A DNA stretch of 12,034 nucleotides from Chloroflexota bacterium (GTDB lineage: Bacteria > Chloroflexota > Chloroflexia > Thermomicrobiales > JADLAZ01), in NCBI GenBank assembly GCA_020849725.1, contig JADLAZ010000278.1:1-12034 (forward strand), in the 5' to 3' direction. Below the pieces are notes generated by a model. The model ran no database searches and was not told the origin of the DNA. It was given only the letters and a program-made list of their open reading frames with translations. Numbering within the stretch: position 1 is the stretch's first letter; each line of letters begins with the position of its first letter. Position numbers and translations under genes: made by a program. Positions 1 to 6,562 of this stretch are shown here, in pieces.

Positions 1-457
1 CGACGGCGCGGATGGCACAGGCGAGCGGCTCGGTCAGCGTCGCCAGGTCATCGGGCACGGTGTTGGGGATCTTCCAGCAGATCTGGGCCGGCACGACCAG
101 CGACGGCGCCCAGGCGCCACGCCGGCCACTGACCCGGTTGGGGCACATCGACGGCCGGCCGGTGCGGCACAGCAGGCAGCGATAGCATGGCCCGCCGGGG
201 ATCGAGGTGACGCGGTCGCCCGGCGCCAGCGTTGTCACTCGCGCGCCGACCTCGACGACGCGGCCGGCATACTCGTGGCCGAGCGCGGCCGGCTTCGTCG
301 CCGGTGCGCCGAAGATTATGCCAGTGTACAGGTGTAGCTCGGTGCCGCAAATGCCGCTGACGGCGACGTCGATGCGCACTTCGTCCGCGCCGAGCGTGTC
401 CGGCGCTTGCTCGATCAGGCGCAGATCGCGGGGTCCGTAGAGGTAGACGGCCTGCAT
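1..457 (-). CDS. Zinc-dependent alcohol dehydrogenase (MDR family), N-terminal part, cut by the window edge
   Basis: An open frame starts at ATG 457 on the minus strand and runs off the left edge with no stop, giving about 152 residues. They are the catalytic half of a medium-chain dehydrogenase. GICGTE carries the catalytic zinc cysteine (Cys37), GHEYAG carries His61-Glu62, and Cys91, Cys94, Cys97 and Cys105 form the structural-zinc lobe with the usual spacing (C-x2-C-x2-C-x7-C). LTEPLA near the end carries the acidic zinc ligand. The Rossmann half lies outside. The family oxidises secondary alcohols, polyols or sugar alcohols with NAD(P) in the cytoplasm; the substrate cannot be read from this half. 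A Shine-Dalgarno AGGGAG (464-469) sits 6 bases before the ATG. The gene begins 37 bases after the GntR-family gene and probably shares its transcript, so it is a likely target of that regulator. Confidence 0.93.
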   Translation of the reverse strand, partial: MQAVYLYGPRDLRLIEQAPDTLGADEVRIDVAVSGICGTELHLYTGIIFGAPATKPAALGHEYAGRVVEVGARVTTLAPGDRVTSIPGGPCYRCLLCRTGRPSMCPNRVSGRRGAWAPSLVVPAQICWKIPNTVPDDLATLTEPLACAIRAV

Positions 458-494
458 GGCGTACTCCCTGAGCGGGCGGTCTGGCCGGCCGTGG

Positions 495-1208
495 TCAGCC
501 GGCGGCGGCCGAGGGTATGGCGCCGTCGCTGGCTGCGGCGCGGGCGGCGGCCATGGCGCTGAGCATGACATTGGCGCCGTTGCCGAGGTGCTGGCGCGTG
601 AGGGCTGCCGCGGTGGCAGCATCGCGCGCGGCCAGCGCGTCGAGGATCGCCTGATGCGATTCGACGGCGGCGCCCATGTCGCGGTAGGTCGTGTCGGCGA
701 TGCTCAGCAGCGTGCTGACCAACCCGACGATCTGCTCCCAGGCGGCCAGCAGACGGCGGCTGCCGGAAGCAACAATGAGGTGCTGGTGAAAGGCGACGTC
801 GGGGTCGGCGATGAGCAGCAGTTCGTCGGCGCGCACCGCCGACCGCATCTGGTCAATCGTCGCCGCCAGGGTCGTCAGGTCGTCGCCGGTGAGGCGCGGC
901 GCGGCCTTTTGAATCGCTTCGATCTCCAACAACAGGCGGAAATCGTAGATATCGTGGATGTCGCCGGCGCCGGCGCCGATGACGAAAGCGCCACGGCGCG
1001 GCTCCATCCGGACGAGTCCCTCGTGCGACAACCGGGTCAGCGCCTCGCGAATGGGCACGCGGCTGATGCCGAACTTCCCGGCCAGCGCCGGTTCCTCCAG
1101 GTGCAGCCCCGCCGGCAGCTCGCCGAGGATGATCGCCCGGCGCAGCGCGGCGACGACGAGCTGCGACAGGGCAATGGGCGCGACGCGATCGGGCTGAAAC
1201 GTGTCCAC
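495..1208 (-). CDS. GntR-family transcriptional regulator, FCD (FadR-type) subfamily
   Basis: This is a DNA-binding repressor or activator of the FadR/FCD class, whose members sense small organic acids such as sugar acids or lactate. Counting from GTG 1208 (237 residues), a winged helix lies at about residues 10-75. It contains the class-typical ILGELPAGLHLEEPALA and GISRVPIREALTRLSHEGLV. An all-helical FCD domain follows from about residue 85 to 215. Asp and His in DPDVAFH, His in ESHQ and His in TRQHL match the metal/ligand-binding positions of the family. I prefer GTG 1208 because GGGGAG (1213-1218) lies 4 bases upstream; GTG 1220 (241 residues) is in frame but has no ribosome site. The first gene of the unit with the alcohol dehydrogenase, it is preceded by a TTGACA promoter and a palindrome that it may bind itself. 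Effector unknown. Confidence 0.93.
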   Translation of the reverse strand: MDTFQPDRVAPIALSQLVVAALRRAIILGELPAGLHLEEPALAGKFGISRVPIREALTRLSHEGLVRMEPRRGAFVIGAGAGDIHDIYDFRLLLEIEAIQKAAPRLTGDDLTTLAATIDQMRSAVRADELLLIADPDVAFHQHLIVASGSRRLLAAWEQIVGLVSTLLSIADTTYRDMGAAVESHQAILDALAARDAATAAALTRQHLGNGANVMLSAMAAARAAASDGAIPSAAAG

Positions 1209-1249
1209 GATGCTCCCCACACCTGATCGTATTGGCCGGCGTCACCCCC

Positions 1250-1277
1250 TTGACGCTGGCCACGAGCATGCTATACT
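1250..1277 (+). promoter_or_regulatory. Candidate extended -10 promoter facing right into the degraded permease
   Basis: TTGACG (1250-1255) and TATACT (1272-1277) are 16 bases apart, each five of six to consensus, and TGC just before the -10 makes it an extended -10. It is the strongest promoter-like sequence I see in the window. It points right, where the only coding trace is the permease relic, so it either serves a lost operon or makes an unrecognised transcript. Its -10 overlaps the -10 of the regulator promoter on the other strand. Confidence 0.55.
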
Positions 1278-1297
1278 GCCGCCACATCCGATGTCAA
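1270..1297 (-). promoter_or_regulatory. Candidate sigma-70 promoter for the GntR-family gene
   Basis: Read on the minus strand, TTGACA (1292-1297, perfect -35) is followed after 16 bases by TATAGC (1270-1275, four of six matches to the -10). Transcription would start near 1263, leaving a leader of about 55 bases before GTG 1208. The -10 overlaps that of the opposing promoter. Motif inspection only. Confidence 0.5.
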
Positions 1298-1314
1298 CTG
1301 TATCGTGTATACAG
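1298..1314. promoter_or_regulatory. Palindromic operator candidate for the FCD regulator
   Basis: CTGTAT (1298-1303) and ATACAG (1309-1314) are perfect 6-bp inverted arms around CGTGT. A smaller perfect palindrome TGTATACA (1306-1313) is nested in it. GTATAC-centred palindromes are typical of FadR/FCD operators. The site abuts the -35 of the regulator promoter and lies about 14-30 bases after the expected start of the right-facing promoter, so one bound regulator could affect both. Assignment to this regulator is inference. Confidence 0.45.
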
Positions 1315-1325
1315 ATTGCCCCGTG

Positions 1326-1515
1326 ATGGTTGCCGTCAGTAGGACGGTCGCGCCGGGTGCCCGGCGCACTGTGGTGACACAAGCGACAGAGCTGCTGGCG
1401 CTGGTGGTCTGGTAGACGTTCAGCACGTTCCTGGGGGCGTGCGCTGGCGACGGCGGTCGTGCTGGTGCTGGGCGTGCCGGCTGGCTACGCGCTGGCGCGG
1501 CTGCGCTATGGGGAA
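1326..1515 (+). pseudogene. Degraded remnant of a sugar ABC-transporter inner-membrane permease (MalG/UgpE-like)
   Basis: In one frame codons 1365-1412 read RTVVTQATELLALVVW, then a TAG stop (1413-1415), then TFSTFLGA (1416-1439). If the single T at 1440 is skipped, the next frame reads ALATAVVLVLGVPAGYALAR (1441-1500), then LRY. This is the pattern of a MalG-type permease around its second membrane helix: a conserved W-N-(T/S)-hydrophobic-xA-L-(A/G)-T stretch ending in a P-A-x-Y-A-L-A-R box. One nonsense and one frameshift lesion plus loss of everything beyond about 1515 mark it as non-functional. The frame is open back to ATG 1326, but 1326-1364 shows no family likeness and includes an 8-bp hairpin (1350-1367). 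The rest of the gap up to 1574 holds nothing recognisable. The match rests on about 40 residues, so the family call is moderate. Confidence 0.5.
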
Positions 1516-1574
1516 CTGCTCGCGGCCTGCCCACACCTGGCGCGCGAGGCAGTGCAGTGTTCCTGGCATACGAT

Positions 1575-2657
1575 TCAAACCGATGAGCGCAGGGAACTGG
1601 CATCGACGCCGAGTCGTGCCGCGGTCTGGGTCAGGCCGGCCAGTGTGGCGTCGTTGAGCGGGATGCCGCCGGCGCGGTAGCGGTCCTCCGTCTCGAACTC
1701 CAGTTCGCCGGGCGCGTAGATGCGGTCGACGCCGGGCGCGCGACGGGCGGCGTGCAACTGGCGGATGACGCCATCGACGCGAGCGCGGAAGCGGGCCGGT
1801 TCCTCGAAGGCGGCGATGTCGATGGCCTGGAAGAAATGGCCGTCCTGGCCGGGGCGCGGGCCGGTCTCCAGGCTGCCCAGCTCGGTGCCGTAGGCCGCGC
1901 CGGCGAGCAGTGTCGACAGCAGCCCCATCGCCAGCGCCAGGCCGGTGCCTTTGTAGCCGCCGATCGGCTGCAGCAGGCCGGTCAGCGCCGCTGCTGGGTC
2001 GGTCGTCGGATGGCCGTCGGCGTCGAACGCCCAGTCGGACGGGATGGCCAGCCCCTTCTGCTGGAAGACCCGGATCTTGCCGACGGCCGCGCCGCTAAAG
2101 GCGAAGTCGAGCACGATCGGTCGCTCCTCGCCGGCTGGTATTGCGATCGACAGCGGGTTGATGCCCAGGATGCGGTCGCGCGCGCCCCAGGGGGCCATGC
2201 TTGGCAGCGCGTCGGTCGTCGCCAGCCCGACCATGCCTGCGTCGAGGGCCAGCATGGCGTAGGCGGCCATCGCCCCGCAGTGGTTGCTGCCGCGCACGGC
2301 GGCGACGGCCACGCCGGTCGTGCCGGCGCGCTCAATGGCGTGGCGCATGGCGAACGTGCCGCCGATCTGGCCCATGCTGTTGCCGCCGTCGATCACCAGC
2401 GCCGCGCCGGCGTCGCGCACGACCACCGGTCGGCCGGCCGGATCGACGCCGCCGGTCGTCAGCTTGTCGACATACTCAGGCACGCGCAGGACGCCGTGGG
2501 AGTGGACGCCACGCAGGTCGGCCGTTGCCAGCGAGCCGGCCAGCAGCGCCGCGTCGTCGTCGCGCATGCCGCAGCGAGCGAAGATGTCGGTCACGAGCGC
2601 GACGAGCGTGGCGAGCGGCACGCGGCGCTCATCGCCACTGACTGGATAGCCGGCCAT
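1575..2657 (-). CDS. Malate/L-lactate dehydrogenase family oxidoreductase (Ldh2 / YlbC-AllD fold)
   Basis: NAD(P)-dependent 2-hydroxyacid (or cyclic imine) oxidoreductase of the Ldh_2 family, which is not related to classical MDH/LDH. It is 360 residues, the normal length. The N-terminal block has the family signature ADLRGVHSHGVLRVPEY (Arg49, His52, Ser53, His54). RGSNHCGAM (Asn125-His126) follows, then MAPWGARDRILGINPLSIA with the family's G-x-NP loop, and GGYKGTGLALAM (Lys236). Known members oxidise malate, sulfolactate, ureidoglycolate or diketogulonate, or reduce imines; the substrate is not decided here. The start is ATG 2657, because GGAGG lies 5 bases before it; the in-frame ATG 2669 has no ribosome site. 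It lies 27 bases after the MocR-type gene, last in the minus-strand run from the sulfatase. A sugar-acid or sulfo-hydroxyacid role fits the neighbours but is inferred. Confidence 0.92.
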   Translation of the reverse strand: MAGYPVSGDERRVPLATLVALVTDIFARCGMRDDDAALLAGSLATADLRGVHSHGVLRVPEYVDKLTTGGVDPAGRPVVVRDAGAALVIDGGNSMGQIGGTFAMRHAIERAGTTGVAVAAVRGSNHCGAMAAYAMLALDAGMVGLATTDALPSMAPWGARDRILGINPLSIAIPAGEERPIVLDFAFSGAAVGKIRVFQQKGLAIPSDWAFDADGHPTTDPAAALTGLLQPIGGYKGTGLALAMGLLSTLLAGAAYGTELGSLETGPRPGQDGHFFQAIDIAAFEEPARFRARVDGVIRQLHAARRAPGVDRIYAPGELEFETEDRYRAGGIPLNDATLAGLTQTAARLGVDASSLRSSV

Positions 2658-2662
2658 GCGGT

Positions 2663-2667
2663 CCTCC
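2663..2667 (-). promoter_or_regulatory. Shine-Dalgarno site that fixes the start of the Ldh2-family gene
   Basis: GGAGG on the minus strand, 5 bases before ATG 2657. It lies inside the first codons of the longer frame from ATG 2669, so it argues for the shorter protein. Confidence 0.7.
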
Positions 2668-2684
2668 ATCGTGGATCTGATCGG

Positions 2685-4076
2685 TCAGGTCAGGGTGGCG
2701 AGACGGCGCACCGCCTCATCGGCGACACGCTCCGCCACGAGCGTCAGGCGCACGTAGCCGTCGGGCGCGCCGAGCAACCGGCCGGGCAGCACGACGACGC
2801 CCGCGGCGGCTGCGGCGTCCAGCCGCGCCCGATCGTCGCCGGGGTAGTGCCAGCGTGCCCACAGATGCAGGCCGCCTTCGGGCCGGCGAACCTGCATCGT
2901 CTCACCGAAGCGCGCCGCCAGCAGAGGCGCCAGGTGGTCGCGCCGCCGCCGCAGCGCGCGCCGCAGCCGGCGCAGGTGCGCCGGCCAGGCGTCCGAGGCC
3001 AGGAACTCGGCGACCAGCCACGGCGTCAGCGCATTCATGCCGCCATCGGTCTGCTGCTTCAGCTCGGCCAGGTGAGCGATGACCGGCTCGGGGCCGATCA
3101 GCCAGCCGACGCGCAGCCCCGGTGCGAGGGTCCTGGAGATCGTGTCAAGATAGCTGACGCGGCCGTCGCGGTCGAGCGTGTGCAGTGCTGGCGGCGGTAT
3201 GCCGTCCAGCGCCAGCCGGCCGGCGCTGTTGACCTCGATGATCGGCAGGTTCAGCGTGCGGCAGATCGCCAGCAGCCGCTCGCGCCGCGTCAGCGGCAGC
3301 GTCGTCGTCGTCGGGTTATGATACGTCGGGTTGAGCAGCACCAGGCGCAGGCCATGGCGCTGGGCCAGCGGCGCCAGCCCGTTCGGGTCGATGCCCTCAT
3401 CGTCCATCGGCAGCGGCAGCAACCGGATGCCGGCCCCCTGGAACAGCGACAGGGCATACACCACCGACGGCTGCTCGATGGCAATGGTGTCGCCGGGGCG
3501 CAGCAGCGCGCGCACCAGCAGGTCGAGCGCCTGACGGCCACCGCTGGTGATCAGGACCTGCTCCGGGTCCACTCGCCGTCCATGCTGGCGCTCGTGCTCG
3601 GCGGCGAGGACCGCCCGCAGCCGGGCATCGCCGCGCGGCGCGGCGTCGCTCAGGTCGGCCGGCAGCTTGCTCGCGCGCAGGAGGTGCTGCAGCGCCTTGC
3701 GCGGGTAGAGATCGACGCCGGCCGACGACTGGCTCAGGTCGATCGCGCCCGGCAGCCGCTGCGCTGCCCGCAGCCGCTGCATCAGCGGCTGCGCTGGCTC
3801 AGGAGCGGCATCGCTCAGGTAGCGCGGCCAGTCCGGCGCCATGCCCCACCGGTCGGCGCGCACCGTCGTGCCGCTGCCCTGGCGCCGCTCGATCAGGCCG
3901 GCAGCGGCCAATTCGGCATAGGCCAGCGCCACCGTGCTGCGGTTGACGCCCAGGCTGCTGGCCAGCGCCCGCTCGGGCGGCAGCCGGGTGCCGGGCGGCA
4001 ACTCGCCCCGGCCGATCCGGTCGGCGTAGTCGATGACGATGTCGCGCAGCCGCCGGCCGTCTGCATCGCGCTGCAT
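2685..4076 (-). CDS. MocR/PdxR-type GntR regulator with a degenerate aminotransferase domain
   Basis: 463 residues, usual MocR length: an N-terminal winged helix (about 8-72, with LPPERALASSLGVNRSTVAL and GLIERRQGSGTTV), a linker to about 110, then a fold-type I aminotransferase-like domain. MocR proteins normally bind PLP through a lysine in a (S/T)-x-S-K-T-L-A-P-G-L-R motif. Here the motif reads TISRTLAPGLRVGW, with Arg315 (codon AGG, 3132-3134) in place of Lys. The usual IEDDYY, which holds the PLP pyridine nitrogen, reads IIEVNS (Glu281-Val282-Asn283-Ser284), and NPTG is NPTT (254-257). The rest of the fold, including the C-terminal GYVRLTL arginine, looks intact and there is no stop or frameshift. 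It probably folds and binds DNA but cannot form a PLP Schiff base. It lies 30 bases after the SDR gene and may have its own leaderless promoter. Confidence 0.93.
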   Translation of the reverse strand: MQRDADGRRLRDIVIDYADRIGRGELPPGTRLPPERALASSLGVNRSTVALAYAELAAAGLIERRQGSGTTVRADRWGMAPDWPRYLSDAAPEPAQPLMQRLRAAQRLPGAIDLSQSSAGVDLYPRKALQHLLRASKLPADLSDAAPRGDARLRAVLAAEHERQHGRRVDPEQVLITSGGRQALDLLVRALLRPGDTIAIEQPSVVYALSLFQGAGIRLLPLPMDDEGIDPNGLAPLAQRHGLRLVLLNPTYHNPTTTTLPLTRRERLLAICRTLNLPIIEVNSAGRLALDGIPPPALHTLDRDGRVSYLDTISRTLAPGLRVGWLIGPEPVIAHLAELKQQTDGGMNALTPWLVAEFLASDAWPAHLRRLRRALRRRRDHLAPLLAARFGETMQVRRPEGGLHLWARWHYPGDDRARLDAAAAAGVVVLPGRLLGAPDGYVRLTLVAERVADEAVRRLATLT

Positions 4077-4082
4077 GCTGCC

Positions 4083-4091
4083 AGTCTAGCA
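4083..4091 (-). promoter_or_regulatory. Extended -10 box, candidate leaderless promoter of the MocR-type gene
   Basis: On the minus strand TGC-TAGACT (-10 at 4083-4088) ends 6 bases before ATG 4076, so transcription would begin at or next to the start codon. No Shine-Dalgarno precedes this ATG. A 5-bp inverted repeat AGCAC/GTGCT (4088-4092, 4100-4104) overlaps the upstream edge and could be an operator. Confidence 0.4.
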
Positions 4092-4106
4092 CGACCGAGG
4101 TGCTGC

Positions 4107-4898
4107 TCAGCCACGCAGCAGCGAGATCGCGCCGTCGATCAGCACCTCGGCGCCGGTGATGTAGCGGCTGGCGTCAGAGGCCAGGAACAACACCAGGTCA
4201 CCGACCTCATCGGGGTCGGCGGGACGGCCGTGCAGCGGCGGGTACGGTTCGGGCAGCTTGACGTCCCAGCGCACCTTGTCGAGGTTGCGCCGGTAGGTGC
4301 GCTCGCCGATGTTGGTGCGCACGCCGCCGGGCATGATCGCGTTGACCCGGATCGACCAGCGCGCCAGCTCCAGCGCGGCCATCTTGGTGAAGATCACCTG
4401 GCCGCCCTTGGAGGTCGAGTAGCACGAGTAGCCGGGTAGCGAGAAGATCGTGTTGCCGTTGACCGAGGCAGTGATGATGATCGACCCGCCGCCGGCTGCC
4501 CGCAGGTGCGGGATGCTGTGCTTGACCGTCAAGAAGGTGCCGGTCAGGTTGGTGTCCATCGTCGCGTGCCACTCGTCGAGCGTCATCTCCTCGATCGGGC
4601 ACTGCATGCCATTGATGCCGGCGTTGGCGAAGACGACATGCAGCCCGCCCAGCGCCTCGACCGTGCGCGCGACTGCCGCCTGCACCTGGCCCTCATCGCG
4701 CACGTCGGCCGTGACCGCGATCGCCCGGCCACCGCTGGCGGCAATCGCCTCGGCCACGGCACGGGCCGGCGCCTCGCGCACGTCGACCACGGCCACCGCC
4801 GCACCGGCTCCGGCGAACGCCCGCGCCGCCGCCTCGCCAATCCCCGAGCCACCGCCCGTGACCAGGCCCACTTTGCCAACCAGCGAGTACTCTGCCAT
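4107..4898 (-). CDS. Short-chain dehydrogenase/reductase (classical SDR)
   Basis: A 263-residue classical SDR, the normal length, cytoplasmic. From ATG 4898 the cofactor loop is TGGGSGIG (14-21). Asp39 at the end of beta-2 (VVDVR) indicates NAD(H). NAG is at 92-94, and the catalytic set is Asn117 (MDTN), Ser145 (ITASVNG), Tyr160 and Lys164 (YSTSK). The C-terminal ITGAEVLIDGA is the usual ending. Such enzymes oxidise sugars, sugar acids or secondary alcohols, or reduce ketones; between a sulfatase and an Ldh2-family oxidoreductase, a sugar or uronate dehydrogenase is the likeliest role, but this is inferred. AGGGAGA (4904-4910) lies 5 bases before the ATG; the in-frame TTG 4901 lies closer to it than a start should. 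The gene begins 35 bases after the sulfatase stop, consistent with one transcript. Confidence 0.94.
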   Translation of the reverse strand: MAEYSLVGKVGLVTGGGSGIGEAAARAFAGAGAAVAVVDVREAPARAVAEAIAASGGRAIAVTADVRDEGQVQAAVARTVEALGGLHVVFANAGINGMQCPIEEMTLDEWHATMDTNLTGTFLTVKHSIPHLRAAGGGSIIITASVNGNTIFSLPGYSCYSTSKGGQVIFTKMAALELARWSIRVNAIMPGGVRTNIGERTYRRNLDKVRWDVKLPEPYPPLHGRPADPDEVGDLVLFLASDASRYITGAEVLIDGAISLLRG

Positions 4899-4933
4899 CA
4901 ATATCTCCCTGCAATGATAAGCGATGAATTTCG

Positions 4934-6361
4934 TCAGTAAGGCATGACGCGCGCCGGGCCGTAGTCCATCGCGCGTATGGTGGCGTCATAGCTGCGGATC
5001 AGCAGCTCGGTCTTGATCGCCTGATGCGTGGGCGAGTCCCACAGGCTGTCGTGCTCGTGCGGGTCGGCGTCGAGGTCGAACAATTCGCCCAGGTTCGCGC
5101 CGTGGTAGACGTTGAGCTTCCAGCGCCGGTCGCGGTACATCGTGCCGAAGCTGTGGTTCGGCTCGTCCAGCGCGTCATAATACTCGCAGCGCACGAAGTC
5201 GCGGTGCGCGTCGGGTGGCGCGGCGCCGGTCAGCAGCGGCGCCAGCGAGCGGCCCTGCATGCGGTCCGGCACGGGCAGGCCGGCCAACTCCATCAGCGTC
5301 GGAGCGATGTCGGTTAGTTCCACGAGCGCCGGTGACGGTGCTCCGGCGGCGATGTGGCCCGGCCAGGACCAGATCATCGGCACGCGCGTCAGGCCGTCGA
5401 AGAAGCGGCAGCCTTTGTGTGTCAGGCCGTGGTCGCCGAGTGCCTCGCCGTGGTCGCTCATGTAGAGGACGATCGTGTCCTCGCGCCGGCCGGTGCGGTC
5501 GAGGAAGTCAAGCAACCGGCCAAACTGCTCGTCGACCTGCTCGATCATGGCGTAGTAGAGCGCCTGGATCGTCGTCGCGCCCATCTCCGCCGGCGTCTCG
5601 GGGCGCGACTGAAAGTCGACGTCCGCCAGCCGCGTCTGATGGGCCAGGTCACTGTCGCGGAAGTGCGGTCCCGGCAGCGTGGCCGGGTCGAAGCGGCGGT
5701 AGTACTCCCAGGGTGGATTGTAGGGCGGGTGTGGGTCGAAGACGTTGATACTCAGCACCCAGGGCTGGTCGCCGGCCCCGTCGATGAACGCCATCGCCTG
5801 CTCGGTGGCCCAGGTCGTCTGGTGCAGTGGCGGCGGCACATTGTCCTGCTCGGGCGACGGCTCCATGACGCCGACAGCTCGGTAGCCCGGTACCTGCAGC
5901 AGCGCGAACGGGTCGATACCCTGAGCGACCAGCCAGTCGTGGTAGTCGTGGCCCCTGGGCCAGTCGGGCCGCGGCGCATGGCTGTAGCGGACGAACGAGT
6001 AGCCGTCGTCGACGCGGGCCTCGCGGCCGTAGCACGCGCCGGCCAGGTGCAGCTTGCCGATCAGACCGGCGACGTAGCCGGCGTCGGCCAGACGCCGCGT
6101 CACCAGCGGCTCGTCGCGGTGGAAGTGCGTGTTGCCGTTGGTGTTGATGCGCACACCGCTCGGGTAGCGACCGGTCAGGAAGCTGGCCCGACTGGGCGTG
6201 CAGATCGGCGCCTGGCAGTAGGCGTGCGTAAAGGCGACGCCGCTGGCCACCAACCGGTCCAGGTTCGGCGTATGCACGTGGGGATTGCCCAGCGCGCCGA
6301 TCGTGTCGAAACGCTGCTGATCGGCACAGTACCAGAGGATATTCGGCCGGCGGGTCGCCAT
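4934..6361 (-). CDS. Type I (formylglycine-dependent) sulfatase
   Basis: Hydrolyses sulfate esters using a formylglycine made after translation from a cysteine. The protein is 475 residues. The C-x-P-S-R signature is CTPSRASFLTG with Cys54 as the modified residue and Arg58. Other active-site positions are visible: Asp14 in CADQQRFDT, Lys103/His105 in GKLHL, His211 in DPHPPYN, Asp303-His304 in SDHGEALGDHG, and Lys316. The second acidic metal ligand near the N-terminus is Gln15, as in the DQ subgroup to which choline sulfatases and phosphonate monoester hydrolases belong. There is no signal peptide: MATRRPNILWYCAD leads straight into the first core strand, so the enzyme should act in the cytoplasm on an imported small substrate. 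GGAGG lies 4 bases before ATG 6361. First gene of the minus-strand run, divergent from the dehydratase. No formylglycine-generating enzyme is in the window. A phosphonate or phosphodiester substrate is the main alternative. Confidence 0.93.
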   Translation of the reverse strand: MATRRPNILWYCADQQRFDTIGALGNPHVHTPNLDRLVASGVAFTHAYCQAPICTPSRASFLTGRYPSGVRINTNGNTHFHRDEPLVTRRLADAGYVAGLIGKLHLAGACYGREARVDDGYSFVRYSHAPRPDWPRGHDYHDWLVAQGIDPFALLQVPGYRAVGVMEPSPEQDNVPPPLHQTTWATEQAMAFIDGAGDQPWVLSINVFDPHPPYNPPWEYYRRFDPATLPGPHFRDSDLAHQTRLADVDFQSRPETPAEMGATTIQALYYAMIEQVDEQFGRLLDFLDRTGRREDTIVLYMSDHGEALGDHGLTHKGCRFFDGLTRVPMIWSWPGHIAAGAPSPALVELTDIAPTLMELAGLPVPDRMQGRSLAPLLTGAAPPDAHRDFVRCEYYDALDEPNHSFGTMYRDRRWKLNVYHGANLGELFDLDADPHEHDSLWDSPTHQAIKTELLIRSYDATIRAMDYGPARVMPY

Positions 6362-6378
6362 GGAGCCTCCAGTGGCGG

Positions 6379-6406
6379 AGTAGGCGGAGTAGGCCAGTAG
6401 AACGAG
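6379..6406 (-). repeat. Left arm of an inverted leader repeat, upstream of the sulfatase
   Basis: Read on the minus strand, these 28 bases match 6563-6591 exactly apart from one extra C in the other copy. This arm ends 17 bases before the sulfatase ATG and therefore lies in its expected 5' leader. It contains a 9-base periodicity of TACT-started units (TACTGGCC, TACTCCGCC), which continues towards the gene. Confidence 0.85.
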
Positions 6407-6466
6407 GCGGGTGAGCCACGGCTCGGTCGCGGATCTTGCCTGATGCGGGCTGCCAGGTCAATCGCC

Positions 6467-6472
6467 TACAAT
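6467..6472 (+). promoter_or_regulatory. Weak -10 candidate for the dehydratase operon
   Basis: TACAAT matches five of six -10 positions, but I see no good -35 or TGN. If real, transcription starts near 6479, so the octamer array would lie in the leader RNA. On the minus strand TTGACC (6456-6461) could be a -35 for the sulfatase, but its -10 partner CAAGAT (6433-6438) is poor. Confidence 0.3.
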
Positions 6473-6479
6473 CCGCGCC

Positions 6480-6543
6480 ACCGGCCCACCGGCCCACCGG
6501 CCCACCGGCCCACCGGCCCACCGGCCCACCGGCCCACCGGCCC
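6480..6543 (+). repeat. Tandem array of eight exact copies of the octamer ACCGGCCC
   Basis: ACCGGCCC repeats eight times without a mismatch (64 bases) between the two mirrored leader arms and upstream of the dehydratase. Exact short repeats of this kind change copy number by strand slippage. The array is outside any likely coding region: frames crossing it extend genes beyond starts that have their own ribosome sites. Length variation would alter promoter or leader spacing rather than reading frame. Confidence 0.95.
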
Positions 6544-6562
6544 CCTGGGTGCCCTCGCCCTA

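Noticed and set aside
456..1226. Plus-strand open frame of 256 codons opposite the GntR-family gene
   Set aside because: The minus strand encodes an unmistakable FCD-type GntR regulator; the opposite frame has no family features.
1291..1326. Short plus-strand frame (11 codons) ending TGATG against the start of the relic frame
   Set aside because: Too short, no ribosome site, and it overlaps the operator palindrome. A leader peptide cannot be supported.
1752..4439. Very long plus-strand open frame (895 codons) opposite the Ldh2-family and MocR-type genes
   Set aside because: It is antisense to two clear genes, has low-complexity Arg/Gln/Ala/Gly composition and no recognisable domain. Lack of stops is a by-product of strongly GC-biased codons on the other strand.
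5354..6400. Plus-strand open frame of 348 codons opposite the sulfatase
   Set aside because: Mirror frame of a clear sulfatase, without motifs.
6480..6543. CRISPR-like array
   Set aside because: The unit is 8 bases with no spacers and no cas genes nearby; it is a simple tandem repeat.
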